From the NCBI RefSeq assembly GCF_002082015.1, contig NZ_CP015109.1:2385001-2449000 (forward strand): DNA of 64,000 nucleotides, written 5' to 3'. Both the position numbers and the translations under genes were made by a program. The notes below the pieces were generated by a model. The model had not been told where the DNA came from. It saw nothing but the letters and a program-made list of their open reading frames with translations, and did not search any database. The stretch comes from Sporosarcina ureae (GTDB lineage Bacteria; Bacillota; Bacilli; Bacillales_A; Planococcaceae). Of this stretch, positions 26,880 through 35,856 are shown piece by piece. The stretch's first letter is position 1; the number at the start of each line of letters is the position of its first letter.

Positions 26880-27827
26880 ATGTTGCGATTAAAAGGAATT
26901 ATGATGATTATTATCGGTTCGATCTTATGGGGCGCTACGGGGCCTATGATGGAGTGGATTTTGGACCATAGTGAAATGTCTGTTTCGATGATGTTAATCC
27001 TTCGTTTGTCGATCGCGGGTGGCGCGTTGCTCTTATTATTGAAAGCAAAAGGCATACAGGTAGGTCGTCCTATGAGACAAAAGTTGTGGTTACGTAAAAT
27101 GTTGATGTTCGGTGTCGTCGGAATGCTCGGTGTACAATTCGGCTTCGTCCAAACCATCGCACATAGTGACGCAGTGGTGGCTACATTATTCCAATTCGTT
27201 GCACCGGTTTACATTATCATTCTGCTTTCAATTTTACAAAGATCCTTCCCACCAGGTAGCCAAGTGATCGGTATGATCGTTGCGTTATTCGGTTTGATTT
27301 TACTTTTAACAAACGGTTCATTCTCGAGTATTTCATTGGGGACGACCGCAATTGTGTGGGGTGTGATTGTAGGATTTGCCTTTACATTCTACACATTATA
27401 TCCCGTAGTTCTTATGGCGGAGTGGGGAGTATTACTCGTCGTCGGCTGGGGAATGTTCATTGGCGGTATGACTTTATTCGTCATCAATTTGCCGATGTTC
27501 TTCATGAATCTTGGTGCTTTGCTTGACGGTCCAGCGATGGGTATGTTGTTACTCGTCACTATTATGGGAACGCTCGCCTTCATCATGTTCTTGCAAAGTA
27601 TGAATTATATTTCACCCGTTGAAACGAGTGTGCTGTCTAGCTTCGAACCGCTTACGGCGATGATCGTTTCCGTTTTCTGGCTAGGTCAGGCAATGGGTGT
27701 CTGGCAAATAAGTGGCGCAGCGATCATGCTGGTAGGGGTTGTCTGGTTATCTATCGGAGGTAATCGCAAGAAGGAAAGCGCTCCGTTCCCTGATTCTATT
27801 CAAGAGTACGACCATAGCGAGGTATAG
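26880..27827 (+). CDS. EamA/DMT-superfamily transporter
   Basis: 315 residues with ten predicted TM helices in two five-helix EamA repeats (first GSILWGATGPMMEWIL, second IVWGVIVGFAFTFYTLYPVVL). Members export or import small metabolites such as amino acids or purines; the substrate is not readable. C-terminal tail is short and charged. Ribosome site AGGGGTGA 7 bp before ATG. 72 bp before an ABC exporter pair, on the same strand. Confidence 0.9.
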   Translation: MLRLKGIMMIIIGSILWGATGPMMEWILDHSEMSVSMMLILRLSIAGGALLLLLKAKGIQVGRPMRQKLWLRKMLMFGVVGMLGVQFGFVQTIAHSDAVVATLFQFVAPVYIIILLSILQRSFPPGSQVIGMIVALFGLILLLTNGSFSSISLGTTAIVWGVIVGFAFTFYTLYPVVLMAEWGVLLVVGWGMFIGGMTLFVINLPMFFMNLGALLDGPAMGMLLLVTIMGTLAFIMFLQSMNYISPVETSVLSSFEPLTAMIVSVFWLGQAMGVWQISGAAIMLVGVVWLSIGGNRKKESAPFPDSIQEYDHSEV

Positions 27828-27899
27828 CTTTTCGCCTGTACACACTGTATTCCTATATGACATAATGAAAGGAAAGACAGCAAGTAAAGGGTGTAAGAA

Positions 27900-29618
27900 A
27901 TGAAAACGGTTTTCCGCTATGCACTACCTTATAAATGGCCAATGTTCATCGCCATTCTACTCATGTTACTTGAACTATCGGTCGAATTAATACAGCCATT
28001 GCTGATCGGTAGAATTATAGATGAAGGAATAATGAAAGAAGACTTGAACACCGTGTTGATATGGGGGAGTGTCATGATGGCACTCGCCTTTATCGCGTTA
28101 TTTACAGGCGTCGTCAATTCCTATTTCGCTGCACATGCCGCGCAAAGTTTCGGCTATGATCTCAGACAGGCTTTGTTTCAGCGCGTCCAGACGTTTTCAC
28201 TAGCGGCATTTTTACGCTTTCCGACGTCAAGTCTCATTACACGTTTGACAAATGATGTGACGCTTGCCCAAACTGCGTTGTTCATGGGGTTACGAATTAT
28301 GGCTCGCGCGCCGTTGATGGCACTCGGCAGTCTGATTATGGCATTCGTCGTCAGTCCGAAACTTGCGGTATTCTTACTAATCGGTGCACCGTTCCTAGCT
28401 GTATTCCTCGTTGGCATGGCACGCAAAGGTATACGTTTATTCGGGCAAGTACAACGCCGTTTGGACGGTGTCAATCGACTCGTACAAGAAAATTTACAAG
28501 CGGTTCGTCTCATAAAAGCCTATTTACGAGGTGTTTTTGAAACGAACCGTTTTTCCAAAGCGGCAAGTGCGCTGAAAAAAGATAGTATCCATGCGATGCG
28601 TTTAATGGAATTAATTTTACCCGTGTTATTGTTCATCATGAACGTCAGTTTCATGGCAGTGCTCTGGTTCGGTGCAGATGAAGTCCGCAACTCCAATATG
28701 CCTGTCGGGGACGTTGTAGCGGTCATCAACTACACGATGAGAATGACAAGCGCTTTTTCCATGTTCTCCTTTTTGATTGTTATTTTCTCGCGCGCAAAAG
28801 CGTCTTCTGATCGAATGGAAGAGTTGCTAGTTGCCGATGATGATCTTGAACAGCTGGAGATAGCTACCGATCGTCACCAAGGTGCAGCTTCCGTTCGGTT
28901 TGAACATGTATCATTCCGTTATCCAGGAACGACTGCAGACGTGCTACGAGACGTGTCGTTTGAAGTGCTTGCAGGGGAGAAACTCGTCATTATGGGGGCT
29001 ACCGGTTCAGGTAAGTCCACAATGCTTCAACTACTCCCGCGCATGTTCACAGCGACGGAAGGTACGGTGTGGGTGGATGGCAAAAACCTAGCAGACTGGC
29101 CGCTTGATACATTACGGAACATGATCGGCTATGTGCCGCAACAATCGATGCTCTTTACAGGTTCCATCGCTGAAAATCTATCGTGGGGCAAGCCGAATGC
29201 CACTACGAATGAAATCGAAGAGGCCGCTAAAAAAGCACAAATTCATTCATCTGTCATGAATTTTACCGATGGCTATGCAACACGAGTCGGGCAGCGCGGC
29301 GTGAATTTATCGGGTGGTCAAAAACAACGTCTATCGATTGCTCGCGCATTGATCCGTAAACCTTCTTTACTGATTTTGGATGATAGTACGAGCGCGCTCG
29401 ATGTCAAAACCGAATCGTCATTATGGGACGCATTGCAGGAAGAAGATACAACGATGCTGATCGTCACGCAAAAAATTCAAACCGCTCAAATAGCTGATGC
29501 GATTTTATTAGTTTCAGAGGGTGAGGTCGTAGGCTATGGTACGCATGAAGAGTTACTTCAAACGTCTGCCTTCTATCGGGAAATTGCGGAATCGCAACAG
29601 AATGGGGGAGTGGCATGA
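27900..29618 (+). CDS. Heterodimeric ABC exporter subunit A (YfiB-like)
   Basis: 572 residues: six-TM exporter domain (1 to about 310) and ATPase domain. Walker A GATGSGKST and signature LSGGQKQ are canonical, but Walker B ends LLILDDSTSALD, with Asp in place of the catalytic Glu, and the switch His is replaced (LIVTQKIQT). This is the pattern of the partner carrying the degenerate Walker half of a heterodimeric exporter such as BmrCD or YfiBC. Together with the next gene, whose start overlaps in ATGATG, it should form one drug- or lipid-exporting heterodimer. Confidence 0.9.
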   Translation: MKTVFRYALPYKWPMFIAILLMLLELSVELIQPLLIGRIIDEGIMKEDLNTVLIWGSVMMALAFIALFTGVVNSYFAAHAAQSFGYDLRQALFQRVQTFSLAAFLRFPTSSLITRLTNDVTLAQTALFMGLRIMARAPLMALGSLIMAFVVSPKLAVFLLIGAPFLAVFLVGMARKGIRLFGQVQRRLDGVNRLVQENLQAVRLIKAYLRGVFETNRFSKAASALKKDSIHAMRLMELILPVLLFIMNVSFMAVLWFGADEVRNSNMPVGDVVAVINYTMRMTSAFSMFSFLIVIFSRAKASSDRMEELLVADDDLEQLEIATDRHQGAASVRFEHVSFRYPGTTADVLRDVSFEVLAGEKLVIMGATGSGKSTMLQLLPRMFTATEGTVWVDGKNLADWPLDTLRNMIGYVPQQSMLFTGSIAENLSWGKPNATTNEIEEAAKKAQIHSSVMNFTDGYATRVGQRGVNLSGGQKQRLSIARALIRKPSLLILDDSTSALDVKTESSLWDALQEEDTTMLIVTQKIQTAQIADAILLVSEGEVVGYGTHEELLQTSAFYREIAESQQNGGVA

Positions 29619-31420
29619 TGCGAAAACCTTTCGGCTATGAACCTATTATCCAAAAACAAGACCTATCAAAAGCAGAGCGCAAAAAAGTTCAAAAAGCGGG
29701 AGATTGGAAATCTGTCCTCGCACGCATTTGGCGTTTGATCGACCAACAACGAGGGTTACTGATTACAGTGTTGACACTCGTTTTCATCAGTTCAGCCCTA
29801 GCGCTAATCGGCCCATTGATGATCGGGAATATGATCGACCATTTCATTATTCCGAAAAAAGTGGACGGGCTCAGTATGCAAATTGGTTTATTATTGCTTG
29901 TGTATGCAGGCTTTTCCTTGTCTACCTATTTCCAAAACTACTGGATGGTCGGCATCGCACAACAAACAGTCTATCGTCTACGCACGCAATTATTTGGCCA
30001 TCTCCAGAAGTTGCCGATCCGATTTTTCGATAAACGACAGCACGGTGAATTGATGAGCCGCGTGACGAACGATATTGAGAATGTCAGTCAAACGCTAAAT
30101 TCCTCATTAATCCAAGTTTTTTCCAGTGTGCTGACGCTCGTCGGTACTCTATCGATTATGCTGTATCTCAGTCCGTTATTGACGTTGCTCACTATGATCA
30201 TCGTCCCTGTCATGTTCATTGCTATGCGCTGGATCACTCGACGCACAGGGATATTATTTAAAGAACAACAGCGCGCAATTGGTGAATTAAATGGCATGAT
30301 TGAAGAAACGGTTTCGGGTCAGCGAGTCGTCAAAGCATTCTCACAGGAACAGAATGTTATGGAAGAGTTCGCGCGAAAAAGCGAACGCCTACGGACAGCA
30401 GGTTTCTGGGCACAGACGTATTCAGGTTTCATTCCGAAAGTCATGAACACGCTCAATAATATGTCGTTCGCGATCGTCGCAGGAGTAGGCGGACTGCTGG
30501 CGGTGACAGGAACTGGCGGCGTAACGGTCGGAACGATTGTTATTTTCAGTGAGTACGCCAGACAATTTACGCGACCATTAAATGATTTGGCTAATCAATT
30601 CAATACCGTCCTCTCCGCCATCGCAGGAGCAGAGCGAGTATTTGCTATTCTGGACGAGCCGGTGGAAAAAGATGAAGCAACGAAGCAAATCGAAACAGTA
30701 CATGGCGATGTCGAGTTCCGCCATGTGACGTTTGGCTATGATGAGGAAGCGATTATTAAGAACCTTAGCTTTCGTGTTCGATCAGGTGAAACTGCGGCTT
30801 TTGTTGGTGCAACAGGAGCAGGGAAGACGACGATCATGCAATTGCTATCACGTTTTTATGAAGTAGATAGCGGTCAAATTCTGCTCGACGGCATCCCGAT
30901 CAATGAACTGCCACGCCATACGGTACGTAGTCAAATGGCCTTCGTCTTGCAAGATCCGTTCTTGTTCGAAGCGACAGTGCGCGAAAACATTCGCTACGGT
31001 CGACTCGACGCAACGGACGAAGAAGTAGAAAAAGCCGCCAAAAAGGCCAACGCCCACAGCTTCATCTGCAAACTACCGTCAGGCTATGACACGGTATTAA
31101 CGGCAGGTGGCGAAGAGATATCACAAGGACAAAAACAACTATTATCTATCGCTCGAGCACTAGTGGCGGATCCGACCTTGCTGTTACTCGACGAAGCGAC
31201 GAGCAGCATCGATACCGTGACAGAGCTCGCGATTCAAGAAGCGTTGGAGCGTCTCATGGAAGGACGAACAAGCTTCGTCATCGCCCACCGTTTGAACACC
31301 ATTAGACAAGCAGACAAAATCTTCGTACTGGCAAATGGCGAGCTACTCGAATCCGGCAGTCACGAAGAACTGCTGGAACGAAAAGGCGTGTTTTACGGGA
31401 TGCTGCATAATGAAGAGTAA
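29615..31420 (+). CDS. Heterodimeric ABC exporter subunit B (YfiC-like)
   Basis: 601 residues with an N-terminal cytoplasmic extension, six TM helices and an ATPase domain. Walker A GATGAGKTT, Walker B LLLLDEATSSID with the catalytic Glu, and the switch His in VIAHRLNTI are intact, whereas the signature is ISQGQKQ rather than LSGGQ. The two subunits are complementary: the consensus ATP site is made from this Walker half plus the LSGGQ of subunit A. Lengths (572/601) are near those I recall for B. subtilis YfiB/YfiC. Start ATG at 29615 overlaps the upstream stop; 29618 is also possible. Confidence 0.9.
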   Translation: MMRKPFGYEPIIQKQDLSKAERKKVQKAGDWKSVLARIWRLIDQQRGLLITVLTLVFISSALALIGPLMIGNMIDHFIIPKKVDGLSMQIGLLLLVYAGFSLSTYFQNYWMVGIAQQTVYRLRTQLFGHLQKLPIRFFDKRQHGELMSRVTNDIENVSQTLNSSLIQVFSSVLTLVGTLSIMLYLSPLLTLLTMIIVPVMFIAMRWITRRTGILFKEQQRAIGELNGMIEETVSGQRVVKAFSQEQNVMEEFARKSERLRTAGFWAQTYSGFIPKVMNTLNNMSFAIVAGVGGLLAVTGTGGVTVGTIVIFSEYARQFTRPLNDLANQFNTVLSAIAGAERVFAILDEPVEKDEATKQIETVHGDVEFRHVTFGYDEEAIIKNLSFRVRSGETAAFVGATGAGKTTIMQLLSRFYEVDSGQILLDGIPINELPRHTVRSQMAFVLQDPFLFEATVRENIRYGRLDATDEEVEKAAKKANAHSFICKLPSGYDTVLTAGGEEISQGQKQLLSIARALVADPTLLLLDEATSSIDTVTELAIQEALERLMEGRTSFVIAHRLNTIRQADKIFVLANGELLESGSHEELLERKGVFYGMLHNEE

Positions 31421-31471
31421 CGACAAAACATCCTAACGTATGGATCTATGAAATTGAATAATGGCAACATG

Positions 31472-31507
31472 AACAAGCATCGCGCGTAGCGGTGCTTGTT
31501 ATTTTTG
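31472..31507 (+). terminator. Intrinsic terminator of the ABC exporter operon
   Basis: AACAAGCATCGC / GCGGTGCTTGTT hairpin followed by ATTTTT. Confidence 0.88.
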
Positions 31508-31691
31508 ACTAAACATAATCGAAACGCCTCTTGGGATTTTATGTATACCTGTAGTATAGTAACTGAAAGAGTGGAATCAGAAAGTCTAAGCACAGTCACT
31601 TTACCTGTAAGTATTCAAGTAGGTTGAACATTTTCACACTGTATGGACGTATAAATAGTAGAAGATTCATTTCATAAAAGGAGGGATTTGT

Positions 31692-32102
31692 GTGAGAAGG
31701 TTCATTTATTACTTCGGATGGACAATGGGTATAGGAATGATTATGTATGTAGGCGCTACCTATCAGTTCCAGTTGAAACAAGAATATATGAAAAACTATA
31801 ATGCACGATCGTTTGTGTTATTTTCAACAATATTTCCTATTGGCATTGGAATGCTACTCAAATTGCCAAATCTTCTAATCGAAATGAAAGAGAATAAACA
31901 ATGGACCTTTGATTGGGCTACATTCATAGGGATTGGGTTGCCGTCTCTTGCTGTATGTTCTATGGGCGTATTACTATTTACGCCAGTAGGAGAGAGTATG
32001 TTTCCATTCGTCCCGGAAATAATTTATCCCGGTAATTCACCAATTCAAACAATAGCTGGTGTGGTATTTGGGTTTATTCTGTTGGATAGTGTAAAGAAAT
32101 AA
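31692..32102 (+). CDS. Small membrane protein of unknown function
   Basis: 136 residues with four hydrophobic segments (YYFGWTMGIGMIMYVGATY; FVLFSTIFPIGIGMLLKL; FIGIGLPSLAVCSMGVLLF; IAGVVFGFILLD). Start GTG at 31692 preceded by AAGGAGGG. I recognise no family. It is the first gene of an AT-rich stretch of small genes that extends to about 36.9 kb. Confidence 0.7.
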   Translation: MRRFIYYFGWTMGIGMIMYVGATYQFQLKQEYMKNYNARSFVLFSTIFPIGIGMLLKLPNLLIEMKENKQWTFDWATFIGIGLPSLAVCSMGVLLFTPVGESMFPFVPEIIYPGNSPIQTIAGVVFGFILLDSVKK

Positions 32103-32248
32103 TGAATGGGATGTAAATTAATCAGTGTAGTTGTTGAAGAATTGTTGTGCTTAAAGCGGTCCATATGGTTAAGTTAAACATATCGAAATGGTGCACATTA
32201 TAAAATCTTAATTTACGGATTTTCAAACTACAATTAAGGAGGTTGTAT

Positions 32249-33049
32249 ATGATCAAGCAAAAAAGCGTGACTGGATTATTAACTTATCTTTTAGTTAGTA
32301 TCGTTGCGATGTTTTTTCTTTATCTTATTGGTCTATCGATTTTATCGACAAATCCGGCCGAATTAGAGCAATTGAGTAGAATGACGGGAATTTCAGTATC
32401 ACTTGAAATCTTAGCCTTACTCGCTGTAATTCCCAATTTCATCATCATCATAATAGCTCTTGTCGTGGGATTTTTCACAGCTCATAAAGTTGGTTTGAAA
32501 TCTGTGGTTATTCACCCTCATGCTAGGGTAAAGTCAAAATCAGATTGGATAAATGGTATTAAACTAGCTATAATACTAGGTTCGGTTGCAGCTGTCGTTA
32601 TGATTGGATTCGATTATATTTTTCAACCGTTCTTACCGGATAGCTTAGTTGAAACATTACAACCGTATACAGCACTACACTTCATATCGGCTTTACTCTA
32701 CGGAGGGGTTGTTGAGGAACTAATCATGCGTTTTGGTGTGATGAGCTTGTTGGTTTTTATTCTCGGGAAAGTATTTAATCGAAAATCGGAAAAACCTGCT
32801 AATTGGATCTTTATCCTTGCTATATTCATTAGCGCATTAATGTTTGCGTTCGGTCACTATAGCGCAACCGCACATATGACGGAAATGACCGCATTCATTT
32901 GGTTCCGAATGATTCTGCTGAATGGTATAGGTGGCTTGTTCTTTGGTTGGATTTATTGGAAGCACAATCTAGAGCTTGCAATGCTTGCGCATATGTTTGC
33001 ACATATTGTCATGAATTTATTACTGTTGATTATCTATTTTTCGTTATAA
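32249..33049 (+). CDS. CPBP-family intramembrane metalloprotease (CAAX protease-like)
   Basis: 266 residues from ATG at 32249 with AAGGAGG upstream. Multi-TM protein with the three CPBP motifs: EELIMR (first Glu pair and Arg) near residue 155, FAFGH near 200, and AHIVMN near the C-terminus. These provide the metal-binding or catalytic residues of the Abi/CAAX protease fold. Bacterial members include bacteriocin self-immunity proteins and membrane-processing proteases; which applies here is unknown, although its place beside small immunity-like genes is suggestive. Confidence 0.88.
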   Translation: MIKQKSVTGLLTYLLVSIVAMFFLYLIGLSILSTNPAELEQLSRMTGISVSLEILALLAVIPNFIIIIIALVVGFFTAHKVGLKSVVIHPHARVKSKSDWINGIKLAIILGSVAAVVMIGFDYIFQPFLPDSLVETLQPYTALHFISALLYGGVVEELIMRFGVMSLLVFILGKVFNRKSEKPANWIFILAIFISALMFAFGHYSATAHMTEMTAFIWFRMILLNGIGGLFFGWIYWKHNLELAMLAHMFAHIVMNLLLLIIYFSL

Positions 33050-33146
33050 GGCAATCAACATCGCTGTTCTTACTTTGGTAATGTCAACTGTAGTAATAAG
33101 TAACTTAGGTGGAATAATGATATTCTGCGAATGGAAACGTTAACTG

Positions 33147-33174
33147 AACAACCATTACGCGCCAAACGGACCAA
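33147..33174 (+). repeat. Island repeat, CCAAACGG-type copy 1
   Basis: Shares the pattern AACA-CC-T-CGC-CCAAACGG-CCA with the copy at 34,557. It stands in the 180-bp gap between the CPBP and lipoprotein genes, which holds no other recognisable structure. Confidence 0.65.
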
Positions 33175-33230
33175 ATAGTGTAACTTGCCTAACCATAAAC
33201 CGTCTAACCTCACAAGGAGATGAAGGCATA

Positions 33231-33593
33231 ATGAAATTGAAATTCATGTATTTTGCATTAGCATTATTTTCAATAATGCTTATTATGGGTTGTTCAAATA
33301 AGTCAGTGATAGAAAACTCAAATGACACAGATAGCTATGAAGATGCTAAAGCCGCAGCATGGGGATTTTTAAAAGAAGAAGGTTGGCAGGACCAAGCAAA
33401 AGATGACTTTCAAAATGCGAAAGTGAAAGAGGTAATTATTAATAATAAATATGTATTATTAGATAAAGCGTATGATGGAAAAGAAGTGTTAAGCGTTTCT
33501 TTTGAAGATGTAGATAATGCTGTAACTGGAACAACTTTAATCCTTGTTGATCCGAATACAAATAAAGTAATTGGCTATATGCCAACAGAATAA
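33231..33593 (+). CDS. Putative lipoprotein
   Basis: 120 residues with a type II signal peptide: MKLKFMYF, hydrophobic core, lipobox IMGC with the lipidated Cys at residue 21. The mature part (about 100 residues) is acidic and contains a repeated-strand pattern (KVKEVIINNKYVLLDKAY, TTLILVDPNTNKVIGYMP) reminiscent of PepSY-like or cystatin-like folds. No family recognised. AAGGAGATG ribosome site. A roughly 55-bp island repeat follows the stop codon. Confidence 0.75.
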   Translation: MKLKFMYFALALFSIMLIMGCSNKSVIENSNDTDSYEDAKAAAWGFLKEEGWQDQAKDDFQNAKVKEVIINNKYVLLDKAYDGKEVLSVSFEDVDNAVTGTTLILVDPNTNKVIGYMPTE

Positions 33594-33608
33594 TGCAACT
33601 AATGGCAA

Positions 33609-33661
33609 GCAATCGGGGGCTGTTCTTAAGAAGGATTGCTACCAATTCAGTAATAGGGCCA
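33609..33661 (+). repeat. Island repeat, GCAATCGGG-type copy 1
   Basis: About 53 bp, beginning GCAATCGGGGGC and ending AATAGGGCC, with a central TTCTTAAGAAGGATTG. Aligns base for base over most of its length with copies at 34,010 and 35,857. It lies between the lipoprotein gene and the next small gene. Confidence 0.75.
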
Positions 33662-33722
33662 AATCATTGTATAAACTTTGATAATTTAATTTAAGAATTT
33701 ATGATATTGAGGTGATGAAGTG

Positions 33723-34004
33723 ATGAGTAATGATGATTTTACTTTATCAAATATCTTTCGCAAGTTTATCGAAGATGAAATAATGGACATCGAAACATTT
33801 AAACTTATCTACGATTTTGTAGCATTAGACAACTTTCGCCAAGGCGAATATGAAGGCAATATGTTTGTTATTAGAAAGATAAATACGAATCATATACAGT
33901 TAGAAGATGAAGTAGCGACAGAGAATACTTCCATTCCAGTTGTATATACATACAGAAAAGGGAAGTTTTTATCTCTTTTACAATCATATCAGCCAAGCTC
34001 GTAA
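33723..34004 (+). CDS. Small hypothetical protein
   Basis: 93 residues from ATG at 33723 (GAGGTGATG upstream). Acidic and soluble, no signal peptide or TM: an N-terminal helical half (NIFRKFIEDEIMDIETF) and a beta-rich C-terminal half (PVVYTYRKGKFLSLL). No family recognised. Bounded on both sides by island repeats. Confidence 0.6.
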   Translation: MSNDDFTLSNIFRKFIEDEIMDIETFKLIYDFVALDNFRQGEYEGNMFVIRKINTNHIQLEDEVATENTSIPVVYTYRKGKFLSLLQSYQPSS

Positions 34005-34009
34005 ACTCT

Positions 34010-34064
34010 GCAATTGGGCGCGATTGTTATACAAGAGATTGCGTCTGTACTGCAATCGGGCCAT
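34010..34064 (+). repeat. Island repeat, GCAATCGGG-type copy 2
   Basis: About 55 bp, beginning GCAATTGGGCGCGATTG, ending GCAATCGGGCCAT. Both ends carry the same AAT-GGGC word in direct orientation. Starts 6 bp after the preceding stop codon. Confidence 0.75.
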
Positions 34065-34088
34065 TTTGCAAAAAAACAGTAATTAAGA

Positions 34089-34514
34089 TTGTTTGAAAGG
34101 ATTGGGGGGTTAACCATTTTCCTTGTAGTTATTATCATTTTATTGCTTGTTATGTCCTTATTGTTCAGTGGAAATGTCCTGTATAATAAATGGGTGAAAA
34201 CATTGGTAACATTCTATTATCTTATTATTACTTTCGTATTCATCTATGGTTATCATCATATTCACGAGAAATACAATATGTATGACGGACCTGTTATACC
34301 AGAGGGCTGGGACGTGAATAGGAATTGGGCTTACGGGTTTAGTTTTGCTTTTATCATTCCAATCGCGATTCTTTTTTTATACGCAATAATTCAAAAAATA
34401 AAGCCGATGGAAAAAGATCGTTGGACTTATTTTATAAAAGCTATATTGCTTAGTGTAATAGTATTGTTTATTTTATTTAGTATTTTTAATCTTGCATATG
34501 GTTTGAGTCCTTGA
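34089..34514 (+). CDS. Small multi-TM protein of unknown function
   Basis: 141 residues with four TM segments (FLVVIIILLLVMSLLF; TFYYLIITFVFIYGY; FAFIIPIAILFLYAI; AILLSVIVLFILFSIF) and one hydrophilic loop (YNMYDGPVIPEGWDVNRNW). The TTG at 34089 is the only conventional in-frame start and has no clear ribosome site; a G-rich GGGGGG lies nine codons into this frame, so the true start may be further downstream. No family recognised. Confidence 0.6.
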   Translation: MFERIGGLTIFLVVIIILLLVMSLLFSGNVLYNKWVKTLVTFYYLIITFVFIYGYHHIHEKYNMYDGPVIPEGWDVNRNWAYGFSFAFIIPIAILFLYAIIQKIKPMEKDRWTYFIKAILLSVIVLFILFSIFNLAYGLSP

Positions 34515-34515
34515 G

Positions 34516-34557
34516 TTAGTTTACTAGCCGTGGTTAATTTAACGGCTAGTAAACTAA
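34516..34557 (+). other. Perfect 16-bp inverted repeat after a stop codon
   Basis: Arms TTAGTTTACTAGCCGT and ACGGCTAGTAAACTAA are exact complements around a 10-bp loop. The hairpin begins one base after the TGA of the upstream gene but has no T-tract on either side, so it is not a standard intrinsic terminator. It abuts the CCAAACGG-type repeat. Confidence 0.85.
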
Positions 34558-34584
34558 ACAGCCGCTGCGCACCAAACGGGCCAG
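34557..34584 (+). repeat. Island repeat, CCAAACGG-type copy 2
   Basis: Matches the copy at 33,147 in about 22 of 28 positions, including CCAAACGG; it directly follows the perfect hairpin and precedes a T6 run. Confidence 0.65.
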
Positions 34585-34621
34585 TTTTTTAGAAATGTTA
34601 TTAGGATTGGAGTTGATTGTT

Positions 34622-34825
34622 TTGGATAATGAACAATCCTCAAAATTAGATAAATGGAGAGATAAATACGCAGCTTTGGTTACTGCATTCAGTTGTTTAA
34701 TTGGTGTAATCAATGGTTGGGGTAATAATTGGGCTTTTACAGGTTTTTTAGGGTTAGGCGTTTTAGTCTGTGGAACAATTGGTTTCTTTGATTTAAAGCG
34801 GGTCATCTATAATAAAAATAGATGA
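34622..34825 (+). CDS. Small two-TM protein
   Basis: 67 residues if translation starts at TTG 34622, which has TTGGAG 9 bp upstream; an in-frame ATG at 34595 would give 76 residues but lacks a ribosome site. Two hydrophobic segments (AALVTAFSCLIGVIN; FTGFLGLGVLVCGTIGFF) and a basic C-terminus. No family recognised. A hairpin terminator overlaps its last codons. Confidence 0.55.
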   Translation: MDNEQSSKLDKWRDKYAALVTAFSCLIGVINGWGNNWAFTGFLGLGVLVCGTIGFFDLKRVIYNKNR

Positions 34826-34836
34826 TCTTGCTTTTT
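34797..34836 (+). terminator. Intrinsic terminator overlapping a gene end
   Basis: GGTCATCTAT / ATAGATGATC arms (one G-U pair) followed by TTGCTTTTTC; includes the preceding gene's stop codon. Confidence 0.75.
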
Positions 34837-34945
34837 CTCACTTCAACCATCAGTTGATTTTCTTTAACATCATTATGTCGTAATAGGGCCAGATTCATCA
34901 ATAGGAACTAAAATATATTTTAATTAAAGAGGGAAGAATGAATAA

Positions 34946-35611
34946 ATGAAAATTGCAGACTATTTAAGTGAAAAGTTCCCGACTGTAGCATTAGTCCCTA
35001 GTGTATATTATCAATGGGATATTGGCATTCACTTTTCACTAGGCGAAGGAATCTATCAATTCAAGGAAAATGATGAACTCAATTTAGAAAGGTTCAGTAC
35101 ATCATATAAACAAACACTGACAATTTTTAACGAGCTATTCGATAAAAATGATGACTTGTTTCTTGTTACGAATAACTATAAGTCGAAAAAACAGAGGCAA
35201 ACAACAAAATTAAAGGTATATCAGCCAAACTTAAGGGATAAAAAAAATTTAAAGAAACTTCAACTTAAAACATTTCCTTATCCATTTGAAGAAGAAGAGA
35301 AAGAAGATTATGAGATGCAACAGTTTTCCTTACAGTGCAAAGTAAGCGATATAAAATTGGAGGGATTACTAAAAGCCTCACTAAATGAAGATTTTCCACC
35401 AATGAAACCGAGATTTGGATGTGATTCTGTTCACTATCCTGATGTTTTCTTTGTGAATACTACGAAAGATATTATATTTTTTGTATATGATGACCGTGGA
35501 TGTGAGGTGATCGCACGGACAGCTGAAAAATTACGTCCCCTTTATGAAAAATATTATGGTTGGGTAGATGAAGTCGACCGAGAAAGGATAGAAAAAGGAT
35601 TAGGAATGTGA
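34946..35611 (+). CDS. DUF3885-family protein
   Basis: 221 residues, soluble. The pattern VPSVYYQWDIGIHFSLG near residue 18, TIFNELFDKNDDLFLVTN near 58 and the C-terminal YPDVFFVNTTKDIIFFVYDD RGCEVIA stretch match what I recall of DUF3885, a Firmicutes family of unknown function often seen among small immunity-like genes. Ribosome site GAGGGAAGA. A truncated repeat end (AATAGGGCC) lies at about 34,880 upstream, and repeat sequence follows from 35,659. Confidence 0.75.
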   Translation: MKIADYLSEKFPTVALVPSVYYQWDIGIHFSLGEGIYQFKENDELNLERFSTSYKQTLTIFNELFDKNDDLFLVTNNYKSKKQRQTTKLKVYQPNLRDKKNLKKLQLKTFPYPFEEEEKEDYEMQQFSLQCKVSDIKLEGLLKASLNEDFPPMKPRFGCDSVHYPDVFFVNTTKDIIFFVYDDRGCEVIARTAEKLRPLYEKYYGWVDEVDRERIEKGLGM

Positions 35612-35710
35612 GTGTCCAATAAATCCAAGAAAACAAGAAGAATCAAATTGGTTTCACCTATTCTAGAATAGGGCGCGTTTATTGAGGAAGCTTCTCTGAA
35701 GTCGGTTAGT

Positions 35711-35838
35711 TGATCGGAGCGGAAGCCGGCGACTCCGGGAGGATCAGTGGGACAGGTGAAACACCCGTCGAAGCGAAGCGAAGAGGTGTGGTTCACCGCC
35801 CACCCTCCGGAACGCGTCCGGCTGCAGCGCAGATCAAT
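35711..35838 (+). repeat. 128-bp dispersed element, full copy 1
   Basis: Begins TTGATC-GGAGCGGAAG and ends GCAGCGC-AGATCAA, so TTGATC/GATCAA form terminal inverted repeats. Internal words GACTCCGGGAGGATCAG, GGGACAGGTGA and CCCTCCGGAACGCGTCCG recur in the copy at 62,031 and in fragments near 46.1 and 58.1-58.3 kb. Multiple pairing segments suggest a structured RNA or DNA. Similar GC-rich intergenic repeats are common in Bacillales, from memory. No coding potential; the open frame running through it into the next gene is accidental. Confidence 0.85.
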
Positions 35839-35856
35839 GGTTTTCGACCACTAAGT

